Shown here: piece after piece, positions 9,378 to 17,852 of the stretch
How the letters are laid out: each line of letters starts with the position of its first letter
Numbering within the stretch: position 1 is the stretch's first letter
Origin: an uncultured Pelagibacteraceae bacterium
GTDB taxonomy: Bacteria; Pseudomonadota; Alphaproteobacteria; Pelagibacterales; Pelagibacteraceae
NCBI GenBank assembly: GCA_902574695.1
Contig: CACGON010000001.1
Location: forward strand, 1-64,000
Direction: 5' to 3'
Length of the DNA: 64,000 bases
Made by a program: the position numbers and the translations under genes
The notes under the pieces: generated by a model
Databases searched by the model: none
Seen by the model: the letters and a program-made list of their open reading frames with translations, nothing else
Told to the model about the DNA's origin: nothing

Positions 9378-11197
9378 TGTTTAAAGGTAAATTTATAGAC
9401 AACTTGCCTAAGATTTATGGAACGTACACAGGTGGATTTCTTGTATTCATAATCTTAATGGCAATTGCTGAACAAGCTGGTATGTCTGCGAAACTTATTG
9501 GAATATTTTTCGTTGCATTCACAGTTTTAATCTATGCACTTATCGGTTATCTATCACGAACACTACAGGTAGATGCGTATTATGTAGCTGGAAGACAGGT
9601 TCCAACAGTATTTAACGGAATGGCGACTGCTGCTGACTGGATGTCAGGAGCATCATTCGTTGCAATGGCTGGTGGTATCTACTTCAAAGGTTATGGTTAC
9701 ATGGCGCTTTTAGTTGGTTGGACTGGTGGATACGTTCTTGTAGCATCATTACTCGCACCTTACTTGAGAAAGTTTGGTTGTTATACTGTACCAGATTTTA
9801 TTGGTACAAGATATGGTGGTAACGCAGCAAGACTATGTGCGGTATTAGTACTAACAGTTGCATCATTCACTTACGTGACTGCGCAGATCAACGCAACAGG
9901 AACTATTGCATCAGTTGCATTAGATATTCCTTTTAACATTGCTGTGTATGTCGGTTTAGCGAGTATTTTAATGTGCTCGATGCTAGGTGGAATGAGAGCG
10001 GTTACATGGACACAGGTTGCTCAATACATTGTATTGATTATAGCGTACTTGTTACCTGTATTCTGGATCAGTAATAAAATGGGTGCTGGTGTATTTCCAC
10101 ACTTCATGTTAGCAGACGAAGTTGCTAGAATTGCTGAATTAGAGTCTCAATTTGGTCTTGGAACTGTAAAAAACTCTGCAGCTGACTTAGCTACAGTACC
10201 AAAAGGTTTAGCAGGAATAACTAAAGCTCACTCGGAAGTAAACACAACACCTTGGAAATTTATTTCATTAGCGGTTTGTATGATGGCTGGAACAGCTTCA
10301 TTACCACACGTTATGATGAGATACTTTACAACTCCAAGTGTTAAGTCTGCAAGAAGATCTGTAGGTTGGTCATTGTTCTTTATCTTCCTACTATATTCTT
10401 CAGCTCCGATGTTAGCTACATTATCTAAACTATCATTAATGGATCCAAACTTAGCAACTGGAATTATCGGTAAATCAATTGCTGATGTTCAAGCATTAGA
10501 CTGGTACCAAAACTGGAACCAAGCAAACTTAATGTTTGTAAGCGACTTTAACGGAAATGGAACTCTAGAGTTAAACGAGTTTTTCATGGGTGGTAAAGCC
10601 GTTGTATTAGCAACACCAGAAATAGCTGGATTACCATATGTAATTTCAGGACTAGTTGCTGCTGGTGGTATGGCTGCTGCCATGTCCACTGCTGATGGAT
10701 TAGTGTTAGCAATTGCGAATGCTTTATCTCATGACTTATACTATAAGATCATTGACCCTAAAGCTGAAACAGCAAAAAGATTGGTTGTTGCAAGGGTACT
10801 ACTTGTAATAATTGGTTTTGCTGGAGCAACAATTGCAGCTCTTGAGATTCAAGGTATCTTAGGTTCAGTTATCTGGGCTTTTGACTTTGCAATGTCAGGA
10901 TTATTCTTCCCACTTGTACTTGGTGTATGGTGGAAGAGAGCTAATGCACAGGGTGCAGTTGCTGGAATGCTTCTAGGTCTAGCGTCTGGTACTGCGTATC
11001 TAATTTGGGTACGTAATGGTGGAGCAGGATTCTGGGGTGTTACACAATTAACATTTGGTATTGTTGGATCATTAGTAAGTTTAGTATCTATGGTTGTGGT
11101 AAGTTTAATTACCAAAGCACCAGATGCTGCTACTCAGAGAATGGTTGATGAAGTACGTATACCTAGCGGTAAAACAGTACTTGGCAAACAACACTAA
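9377..11197 (+). CDS. Sodium:solute symporter large subunit (ActP-like, likely acetate)
   Basis: This is a 606-residue inner-membrane protein of the SSS family with about 13 hydrophobic segments. It has the sodium-symporter signature region VAGRQVPTVFNGMATAADWMSGASF near residues 75-98 and ends in a short cytoplasmic tail. Residues 390-401 (DFNGNGTLELNE) match an EF-hand-like calcium loop in a non-membrane stretch. The paired small subunit and the nearby acs gene argue for acetate or another short carboxylate as substrate; the substrate itself is inferred. Codons are markedly less AT-rich than in neighbouring genes, consistent with strong expression. A hairpin follows the stop. Confidence 0.92.
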   Translation: MFKGKFIDNLPKIYGTYTGGFLVFIILMAIAEQAGMSAKLIGIFFVAFTVLIYALIGYLSRTLQVDAYYVAGRQVPTVFNGMATAADWMSGASFVAMAGGIYFKGYGYMALLVGWTGGYVLVASLLAPYLRKFGCYTVPDFIGTRYGGNAARLCAVLVLTVASFTYVTAQINATGTIASVALDIPFNIAVYVGLASILMCSMLGGMRAVTWTQVAQYIVLIIAYLLPVFWISNKMGAGVFPHFMLADEVARIAELESQFGLGTVKNSAADLATVPKGLAGITKAHSEVNTTPWKFISLAVCMMAGTASLPHVMMRYFTTPSVKSARRSVGWSLFFIFLLYSSAPMLATLSKLSLMDPNLATGIIGKSIADVQALDWYQNWNQANLMFVSDFNGNGTLELNEFFMGGKAVVLATPEIAGLPYVISGLVAAGGMAAAMSTADGLVLAIANALSHDLYYKIIDPKAETAKRLVVARVLLVIIGFAGATIAALEIQGILGSVIWAFDFAMSGLFFPLVLGVWWKRANAQGAVAGMLLGLASGTAYLIWVRNGGAGFWGVTQLTFGIVGSLVSLVSMVVVSLITKAPDAATQRMVDEVRIPSGKTVLGKQH

Positions 11198-11210
11198 TTA
11201 AATCTTTTTT

Positions 11211-11235
11211 AAAGGGGCGAAAATTTCGCCCCTTT
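11211..11235 (+). terminator. Hairpin after the symporter operon
   Basis: A 12-base perfect inverted repeat (AAAGGGGCGAAA / TTTCGCCCCTTT, with one central A) starts 13 bases after the symporter stop. It has a strong GC core but is followed by ATCATAAAA rather than a clean T-run, so it may act as a terminator, a 3' stabiliser or both. Confidence 0.7.
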
Positions 11236-11255
11236 ATCATAAAATCAAATATTTT

Positions 11256-11606
11256 ATGTCTGCTAATTTTCATCCCTTGGTTTATTTAATAGATTATGTA
11301 ATGGGAGTAATCATGTGGACTCTTATAGGTAGAGTAGCAATGAATATTTTTCAAAAAGAGGACTCCAGTTTCTTTTTCATGAGAGTTTTTGTAAAATTGA
11401 CTGATCCATTAATAAATATGTTCAAACTTATAACTCCCTCATTCATAGTAAGGCCTCTTGTTCCACTATATGTTGCATGGTTCTTCTACATGTTTAGATT
11501 TTATCTTTTTCCATATCTATTGGGTTATTCTGTCATGGGTATGTTGTCTTTTCCATTGGAAAGCGAAATTGCAATCCAGATTTATCAAATTTTTGGTAAA
11601 AATTAA
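11256..11606 (+). CDS. YggT-like membrane protein
   Basis: This 116-residue protein has two to three hydrophobic helices (about 8-28, 60-85 and 86-108). The middle stretch FVKLTDPLINMFKLITPSFIVRPLVP resembles the YggT family, whose members have a TDP-L-P segment between two membrane helices and are linked to osmotic or cell-envelope functions without a defined mechanism. It starts 20 bases after the symporter hairpin and is followed by rpe after 43 bases. Confidence 0.75.
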   Translation: MSANFHPLVYLIDYVMGVIMWTLIGRVAMNIFQKEDSSFFFMRVFVKLTDPLINMFKLITPSFIVRPLVPLYVAWFFYMFRFYLFPYLLGYSVMGMLSFPLESEIAIQIYQIFGKN

Positions 11607-11649
11607 TTCAAATTAAAAAACTTTATTGATACTAGTAATATAGTTATCA

Positions 11650-12309
11650 ATGCAAAAAATAAAAATTTCACCGTCAATCTTGTCAGCTGACTTTAGTCAA
11701 CTGAGTCAAGAAATTAAAAGACTTGAGGATGGAGGAGCAGATATGATTCATGTTGATGTGATGGATGGACATTTTGTTCCAAATTTAACAATAGGTCCGC
11801 CTGTAATTAAATCTTTGAGAAAACATACAAAATTGATTTTTGATGTTCATTTAATGATTTCGCCAGTACATAAGTATATAAAAGCATTTGCTGATTCTGG
11901 TGCTGACATCATTACTTTTCATCCTGAAGCAACAGAGAATATTGATGAAACAATTAACCTTATAAAAAATCTCAATAAAAAAGTTGGGATATCTTTAAAC
12001 CCAAATAGCCAAATCGATTTAATAAAAGATCATCTTAGTAAAATCGATCTAGTTCTTATAATGAGTGTACACCCAGGTTTCGGAGGCCAAAAGTTTATGC
12101 CTGAAATTCTTAAAAAAATTGAAGCTCTTTTTAATATTAAGAAAAATAAAAATTTACATTTAGATATCGAGGTTGATGGAGGAATAAATTTTGAAAACTC
12201 TAAATTAGTAAAAAAAGCAGGAGCAAATATTCTCGTTTCTGGAACAACAATATTTAAAGATAATGATGGTAATATCAAAAAAAATATAGAAGCATTAAGA
12301 ACTGGATAA
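11650..12309 (+). CDS. rpe: Ribulose-phosphate 3-epimerase
   Basis: This enzyme interconverts ribulose 5-phosphate and xylulose 5-phosphate in the pentose phosphate pathway. The 219-residue TIM barrel shows SPSILSADFSQL at the N-terminus, the metal-binding HVDVMDGHFVPNLTIG, the second metal His in DVHLMI, the SVHPGFGGQKF loop and DGGINFEN near the C-terminus. It heads a tight plus-strand run with the heparinase-like gene and purH, an order known in other alphaproteobacteria. Confidence 0.97.
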   Translation: MQKIKISPSILSADFSQLSQEIKRLEDGGADMIHVDVMDGHFVPNLTIGPPVIKSLRKHTKLIFDVHLMISPVHKYIKAFADSGADIITFHPEATENIDETINLIKNLNKKVGISLNPNSQIDLIKDHLSKIDLVLIMSVHPGFGGQKFMPEILKKIEALFNIKKNKNLHLDIEVDGGINFENSKLVKKAGANILVSGTTIFKDNDGNIKKNIEALRTG

Positions 12310-12310
12310 T

Positions 12311-13945
12311 ATGATTTTAAAAAATTCATTAATTTATATTAATCAATTTTTTTTTTTCATTAATTCAAAGCTTAGAAAATTTTATCTAAAATCAAATATT
12401 TATAATAGAAAAATTTCAAAAACTAACTCAAATCATCTAGAATATAAGCCAAGTCCAAGTTTGCTAGATAGTATTATTAAGTATAAAAAAAACAAAAAAA
12501 ATATTAAAGAGTTTTCTCTTTATGAAATTTGGTCAGATAATAAAATTAACGATAATGACTTTAAAAAACTAAATAGCTTTTTTTGGTTATTTACCCTCGA
12601 TCTTAATTCGTCCAAAAAAGAAGTTCAATCAGTTATAGAAAATTGGATCGAAAAAAATATTAATTATAATGCTAGAAGTTGGGATACAGATATTTTATCA
12701 AAGCGAATAATATCATGGATATCAAACTCAAAGATAACATACGAAAATAGTGATGATATTTACAAAAGTAAGTTCGATTATTTAATTAAAAAACAATTAA
12801 ACCATCTTATAAATGAAATTAATAGATCAAAAAAAATTGACGATAAACTGATTGGTTGTGCAGCCATAATACTTGGCGGACTATCCTTCAATGAAAAGTT
12901 AAAATACCTTGATTATGGATTAAGCTTGTTAAAAAGAATAATTAAGTTTACCTTTGATGTAGAGGGATTTCCAAAATCAAGGAATATCAGGCAATTAAAT
13001 TTTTATTTAAGATATTTCATTTTAATAAGAGAATGGTTAAAAGAATCTCAAAACGAAATTCCGGATTATCTTAATGAAATAATTTTTCTTTTAGGTCAAG
13101 CATACAGCCTTATAAATAAAGATTTAGATGCAAGTTATTTTTTTAACGGGAATACTAATTCGGATAATTTAGATTTGGATAATTACTTCAAAAGGTTGGG
13201 TTATACTTTTAAAAATGAAAGTTTCGAAGTGGGTGGATATGTATTTTTAAATGATAAAAAATTATCTTTTGCAATGGATTTAGGGCCTTCCCCAGAAAAA
13301 AAATTTTCAAATAACTACCAAGCAGGGACTTTATCTTTTGAGATAATAAGTAATGGAGAAAAATTCATTTCAAATTCTGGATATTTTCAAAATTATAAAC
13401 ACCAACTCAATTTAATTTCCAAAAATACTGCTTGTCATAATACAATGGTAATAAATAATAGTTCCTCCTCACAATTTACTAAAAATGCAGATGGATCTTC
13501 ACTGATTAAAAATTCAACCAAGATTTTAAACAAAAATATACAAATAAATAAGAATCATTGGGTGATGATAGGTGAGCATGATGGCTATCTAAATAGATTT
13601 GGTGTTATTCACTCAAGAAAAATAGAATGCTTTCCTAGTTCATCGAAATTTATTGGGACTGACAAAATAATAAAGAAAAAAAAGAGTAAGAAAATGAACT
13701 TTGAAATTAGATTTCATTTAAATCCAGAAGCAAGAGTTATGAAAACACAGGATAAGACTACAATTTATGTAGATTGTAAAAATGAAGGTTGGAAATTTAA
13801 ATCTTGTGAATATAATATAGATTTTGAAACTGGTTTATTCTTTGGTCATAAAAATAAATTTTTAGAAAATCAAAATATTGTAATTTCAGGTATTTTCGAG
13901 AATGAAGATCAAGAAATAAATTGGGAAATTGAAAAAATGGTATGA
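12311..13945 (+). CDS. Heparinase II/III-like protein
   Basis: This is a 544-residue protein. Residues about 90-290 form an alpha-helical toroid-like region, and residues about 300-540 resemble the beta-sheet domain of heparinase II/III lyases, with GTLSFEIISNGEKFISNSGY and the ACHNTMVIN segment that typically holds a metal or catalytic His. Substrate is unknown. Alphaproteobacterial homologues sit in the same rpe-heparinase-purH order and are presumed to act on envelope or capsule polysaccharides. No classic signal peptide is present, although the N-terminus has a short hydrophobic FFFFI stretch. The start lies one base after rpe and the end overlaps purH by four bases. Confidence 0.85.
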   Translation: MILKNSLIYINQFFFFINSKLRKFYLKSNIYNRKISKTNSNHLEYKPSPSLLDSIIKYKKNKKNIKEFSLYEIWSDNKINDNDFKKLNSFFWLFTLDLNSSKKEVQSVIENWIEKNINYNARSWDTDILSKRIISWISNSKITYENSDDIYKSKFDYLIKKQLNHLINEINRSKKIDDKLIGCAAIILGGLSFNEKLKYLDYGLSLLKRIIKFTFDVEGFPKSRNIRQLNFYLRYFILIREWLKESQNEIPDYLNEIIFLLGQAYSLINKDLDASYFFNGNTNSDNLDLDNYFKRLGYTFKNESFEVGGYVFLNDKKLSFAMDLGPSPEKKFSNNYQAGTLSFEIISNGEKFISNSGYFQNYKHQLNLISKNTACHNTMVINNSSSSQFTKNADGSSLIKNSTKILNKNIQINKNHWVMIGEHDGYLNRFGVIHSRKIECFPSSSKFIGTDKIIKKKKSKKMNFEIRFHLNPEARVMKTQDKTTIYVDCKNEGWKFKSCEYNIDFETGLFFGHKNKFLENQNIVISGIFENEDQEINWEIEKMV

Positions 13946-15477
13946 AAAAAATTAAAAGGGCTCTTATATCTGTTTACGACAAAACAAATCTAACAAACTT
14001 ATTAAAAACTCTAAATAAATATAATGTTGAAATTTTAAGCTCAGGTGGAACCTGTAAAGAAATAAATAGATTGGGGTTCAATTGTATTGAGGTATCAAAT
14101 TATACAAATTTTCCAGAGATACTAGATGGAAGAGTAAAAACATTAAATCCCAAAATACATGGTGGAATTCTTATGAAAAGAAATAATAAGTTCCACAAAC
14201 AAGAATCAAAAGAAAATAAATTTTTTGAAATAGATTTAGTTGTAGTAAATTTTTACCCTTTTGAAAGAACTTTGGAAAAAACAAAAAATCATAAAAATAT
14301 AATCGAGAATATAGATATTGGTGGACCTGCTATGGTAAGATCTGCTGCAAAGAATTATAATGATGTTGCTGTCATAACGCAGACATCTCAATATCACAGT
14401 TTAATTGATCAATTAAAAAGATTTGATTGTTCAACAACCTTATCTCTTAGAGAACAGCTTTCAGCGGAGGCGTTCGCATCAACAAGTTCCTATGACAGTA
14501 TTATTTCAAATTATTTTAACAAACGTCTAAAAAATAATTTTCCTAAAAAGAAAATATTTTCTTTCAATTTAGTAGAAAAATTACGTTATGGAGAAAATCC
14601 TCATCAACAGTCATCAATTTATGCTAATGGTAAATTAGGCTTAAAACAATTAAATGGTAAAGAATTAAGTTATAATAATTACAATGACATATTTGCAGCA
14701 CTTAGAATATCTAAATCGCTTTCAAAAAATAAAGGAACAGCAATTATAAAACATACTAATCCATGTGGAGTCTCTAATGAACCTAATCAAATTAACAGTT
14801 TTAAATCAGCCCTTAAATCTGATCCCGTGAGCGCATTTGGAGGGGTGGTCTCATGTAATTTTAAAATTAAGAAAAAAATTGCTATTGAAATAAATAAGAT
14901 TTTTTTTGAAATTATTATCTCAAAGGGGTTTGACAAAGATTCTCTCAAAATTTTTAAAACCAGAAAAAATTTAAGAATAATTGATGCAAGTAAAATAATG
15001 GACGAGGATGATCTAAATTATGTAAATAATTATAATTCACTATTATTACAAACCTCAGATAATTCAGAATTTTTAGCTAAAAATTTTAAAGTAGTATCCA
15101 AAATTAAACCAAGTTCAGAAACTTTAAAGAATTTAATTTTTGCATTTAACATTTCAAGATTTGTAAAGTCTAATGCTATAGTTTTAACAAAAGGAAGATC
15201 TACATTAGGTATTGGATCAGGTCAGTCAAGCAGACTTGATAGCTGCAAAATTGCTATAGATAAACTTAAAAAATTTCATCCAGATGTTAAAGGAGAAATT
15301 TTAGCTGCTTCCGATGCTTTTTTTCCCTTTGTTGATGGCTTAGAAACCCTTGTACAATCTGGTGTAACAGCTGTTATTCAACCCTCTGGTTCTATTAGGG
15401 ACAAAGAAATTATTAAATATGCAAATGAAACGGGGACAGTGCTGGTGTTCTCAAAAACAAGACACTTTAAACATTAA
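13942..15477 (+). CDS. purH: Bifunctional AICAR transformylase/IMP cyclohydrolase
   Basis: PurH performs the last two steps of IMP synthesis. The N-terminal MGS-like cyclohydrolase domain (about 1-190) contains ALISVYDKTNL, SSGGTCKEI and GRVKTLNPKIHGG. The C-terminal transformylase domain contains LRYGENPHQQSS, the catalytic KHTNPCGVS and SDAFFPFVDG near the end. At 511 residues it is near the usual length. It overlaps the upstream heparinase-like gene by four bases (ATGA) and shares a TTAA stop tetranucleotide with the convergent pterin dehydratase gene. Confidence 0.97.
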   Translation: MKKIKRALISVYDKTNLTNLLKTLNKYNVEILSSGGTCKEINRLGFNCIEVSNYTNFPEILDGRVKTLNPKIHGGILMKRNNKFHKQESKENKFFEIDLVVVNFYPFERTLEKTKNHKNIIENIDIGGPAMVRSAAKNYNDVAVITQTSQYHSLIDQLKRFDCSTTLSLREQLSAEAFASTSSYDSIISNYFNKRLKNNFPKKKIFSFNLVEKLRYGENPHQQSSIYANGKLGLKQLNGKELSYNNYNDIFAALRISKSLSKNKGTAIIKHTNPCGVSNEPNQINSFKSALKSDPVSAFGGVVSCNFKIKKKIAIEINKIFFEIIISKGFDKDSLKIFKTRKNLRIIDASKIMDEDDLNYVNNYNSLLLQTSDNSEFLAKNFKVVSKIKPSSETLKNLIFAFNISRFVKSNAIVLTKGRSTLGIGSGQSSRLDSCKIAIDKLKKFHPDVKGEILAASDAFFPFVDGLETLVQSGVTAVIQPSGSIRDKEIIKYANETGTVLVFSKTRHFKH

Positions 15478-15812
15478 GAAATTTTATCAACTTTAGCAGC
15501 AAGTACAAAATCACTTTCGGCAAGTCCTTGAATAGCGTGTGTAAAAATTTTTATTTTTGCATATCCCCATCCAAAAGCAATATCTGGGTGATGGCCTTCA
15601 GCTTCAGCAATTTGTCCAACTTTATTTATAAATGACTGACTATCTAAAAAATTTTCAAATTTAAATTCTTTAATTAAGTAAAAGTTTTTTTTTTCGTCTT
15701 CTTTTACATCCCAACCATCAACTTTTTTAAGATACTTATGTATTTCTGTTTTATCGAAAGCTGGAATACCACCTTCACATGGTATACATTTTTTATTTGC
15801 TAAATCATCCAT
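15474..15812 (-). CDS. phhB: 4a-hydroxytetrahydrobiopterin dehydratase
   Basis: This 112-residue protein carries the pterin-4-alpha-carbinolamine dehydratase signature AEAEGHHPDIAFGWGYAKIKIFTH, including the His-His and later His active-site residues. The family recycles hydroxylated pterins after aromatic amino-acid hydroxylation and may act as a more general pterin-damage repair enzyme. No phenylalanine hydroxylase is in the window, so the substrate source here is unknown. It starts just downstream of tRNA-Gly on the same strand. Confidence 0.93.
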   Translation of the reverse strand: MDDLANKKCIPCEGGIPAFDKTEIHKYLKKVDGWDVKEDEKKNFYLIKEFKFENFLDSQSFINKVGQIAEAEGHHPDIAFGWGYAKIKIFTHAIQGLAESDFVLAAKVDKIS

Positions 15813-15820
15813 AATTTACT

Positions 15821-15895
15821 TGGAGCGGGCAATGGGACTTGAACCCACGACCTTCTCGTTGGCAACGAGACGCTCTACCACTGAGCTACGCCCGC
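15821..15895 (-). tRNA. tRNA-Gly (GCC)
   Basis: A complete cloverleaf reads on the minus strand from GCGGGCG to TGCCCGC, with discriminator T and an encoded CCA. The D-arm is GTAGCTCAGTGGTAGAGC, the anticodon stem is TCTCG/CGAGA around TTGCCAA (anticodon GCC), and the T-arm contains GGTTCAAGTCC. It is the only tRNA in the window, with phhB nine bases downstream. Confidence 0.97.
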
Positions 15896-16055
15896 ACTCC
15901 TAAATTATTATAATGAGAGAAAATTTTAATTGCAAGAAATTATAAAATTAAATGTTTAATTAATTCTGGATATATTTGAGACAAAAAGGCATTTATAAGT
16001 TTTAAATATTTACTTAATTACATTACTAATTTAATCTTTATGGAATAATAAATTT

Positions 16056-16700
16056 ATGGATAATAAAAAAAATTTGCCACTCGAAATACCAGTTTTTCCA
16101 CTCTCTAATTTTATAATTTTTCCAGGAACAACTGTACCACTAAATATATTTGAACCAAGGTATATTCAAATGATAGATGATTCTATGAAAACACACAGAA
16201 TACTTGGAATGGTTCAGCCAAAAAAATCTGGAGATTTAAAAAAGCCTGACTTATATAATGTTGGTTGTCTTGGTAAAATAACTAGCTTTAATGAGACAGA
16301 TGATGGTAGATATTTAATAGTAATTAATGGCATAAGTCGTTTTGAAATTTTAGAAGAAAAATTGAAAGATAAACCCTATAGACTTTGCAAAGTTAGTTAT
16401 GAAAAGTTTTCTTCGGATTTTAATTATAATAATGAAAAGATTAATTTTTCAAATTTAGAAACGATTCTGAGTGATTTAAAAAAAATATTTGATAAAAAAG
16501 GGTATGCCATCAATTGGTCAGAGCTTGAAAAACAAGATCTATATAATACAATAAATACATTATCAATGGCATCACCAATATCTCTTGAGGAAAAACAAAC
16601 ACTATTGGAAAGTATTAATATTAATGACAGAAAGTTAAAACTTGAAAAAATTTTGAAAACCTACTTGATAGATAACTTTGGTAATAATACTCTACAATAA
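16056..16700 (+). CDS. LON N-terminal substrate-binding domain protein
   Basis: This 214-residue protein consists of the Lon N-terminal domain alone, with LEIPVFPLSNFIIFPGTTVPLNIFEPRYI near the start and VGCLGKITSFNETDDGRYLIVINGISRF in the middle. It lacks the AAA+ and protease modules. Stand-alone LON-domain proteins are common in alphaproteobacteria, with no firm function; substrate recognition or an adaptor role is presumed. The 160-base gap upstream of it, after the tRNA, shows nothing beyond AT-rich sequence. Its stop abuts the stop of the convergent monooxygenase gene. Confidence 0.9.
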   Translation: MDNKKNLPLEIPVFPLSNFIIFPGTTVPLNIFEPRYIQMIDDSMKTHRILGMVQPKKSGDLKKPDLYNVGCLGKITSFNETDDGRYLIVINGISRFEILEEKLKDKPYRLCKVSYEKFSSDFNYNNEKINFSNLETILSDLKKIFDKKGYAINWSELEKQDLYNTINTLSMASPISLEEKQTLLESININDRKLKLEKILKTYLIDNFGNNTLQ

Positions 16701-17786
16701 TTAATTTAAATTAAACCCCTTATCAGCAAATTCCATTAAAATATTTTTTAGTTTTTGATTTTTATTTATTAAAATTGGAATTTTATTAGAAATCTTATTT
16801 TTTATTACCGAGTCAATTCTGAATATATTTTCAATTAGATTTATACCGTTTGAATACAATAAATTATATGGTTTTGTCTTGTTCTCAAAATGTTTATTAA
16901 AATTTTCGTTAATTGGTAAACCTAAACTTTTTAATTTACATATCTCTTTCACTAAAATCTTTAAATCTCTTAATGTCATATTAAAACCTTGTCCTGCTAA
17001 AGGATGAATTCTATGGAGGTTATTTCCGAATAGGAGGATATTTTTATAATAATATTTTCTAGCAGACTCAAATATTAAATCGGCTTTTTCAATTTTAGAA
17101 ACACTTGTTATTGAATAAAGTTTATTGTAGTTTTTTACAATCTTTACTATTTCAGAGTTATTTATTAATTTTTTATTTTTATAAATAGAAAAAACAACAG
17201 ATGTTTGAAAATTAGATAGTGGTAAGAAAGCAAGTGGTCCATATTTAGTAAAGATTTGAGTTGCTTTATGATTTTGTATTTTCTTATGCTTTAGTAAAAA
17301 TGTATATGCAACACTTTTATAATCTTTATAAAATTTTTTGTTAAAAAAATTCTTATTATAAAAATTATTATTTTCACAGTTTATTATAAGTTCATTTTTG
17401 CTTTTGTTTAATAAATTTTCGTAAAATTTTGAATTTTTTATCTCTATAAATTTTATTTTTTTCAAACTTTTTTTAAGAACTTTTATTAAATCATTATTTT
17501 TAATTAAAAATATAAGGTTCTGTTTTTTTTTAAAATTAAGAATTTCATCATTTTTATTTTGTTCATTTAGTATTGAAATCTCATTTACTGGATTAATAAG
17601 ATTTTTAGGGATAACAAAATTTTTATCTAAAAATTTGAGATTTTCACGCGTGATCGCAATACACCTGTTAGATTTAATATTATAGGTTTTTTTTTTATGA
17701 AATATTTGAGTATTTATATTTTTATTAGCTAAAGATTTAGCTAAAATTAAACTAGTAAGATTATTTCCTATTATACTTATTTTCAT
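16701..17786 (-). CDS. UbiH/UbiF/COQ6-family FAD monooxygenase, divergent
   Basis: This 361-residue protein resembles ubiquinone-ring hydroxylases. The best signature is GNNLHRIHPLAGQGFNMTLRDLKIL, about 75% along, equivalent to the second FAD motif of UbiH. The N-terminal dinucleotide motif is unusually degraded: GNNLTS replaces GxGxxG. The ATG at 17786 gives MKISIIGNN, the normal N-terminus; an upstream TTG at 17807 is less likely. If active, it would hydroxylate the ubiquinone ring, but the weakened FAD loop makes function less certain. It is divergent from ftsK. Confidence 0.85.
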   Translation of the reverse strand: MKISIIGNNLTSLILAKSLANKNINTQIFHKKKTYNIKSNRCIAITRENLKFLDKNFVIPKNLINPVNEISILNEQNKNDEILNFKKKQNLIFLIKNNDLIKVLKKSLKKIKFIEIKNSKFYENLLNKSKNELIINCENNNFYNKNFFNKKFYKDYKSVAYTFLLKHKKIQNHKATQIFTKYGPLAFLPLSNFQTSVVFSIYKNKKLINNSEIVKIVKNYNKLYSITSVSKIEKADLIFESARKYYYKNILLFGNNLHRIHPLAGQGFNMTLRDLKILVKEICKLKSLGLPINENFNKHFENKTKPYNLLYSNGINLIENIFRIDSVIKNKISNKIPILINKNQKLKNILMEFADKGFNLN

Positions 17787-17852
17787 AAAAAAAATTAATT
17801 TTAACAATAAATATTAAGTGATACAAAGTGATAAATTGGATTCTTTATTATT

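Noticed and set aside
10489-11115. Two open frames antisense to the symporter gene
   Set aside because: They arise from the less AT-rich codon use of the symporter, and nothing in them resembles a protein family.
17787-17807. Upstream TTG start for the UbiH-like gene
   Set aside because: It adds seven residues before MKISIIGNN, which already matches the conserved N-terminus.
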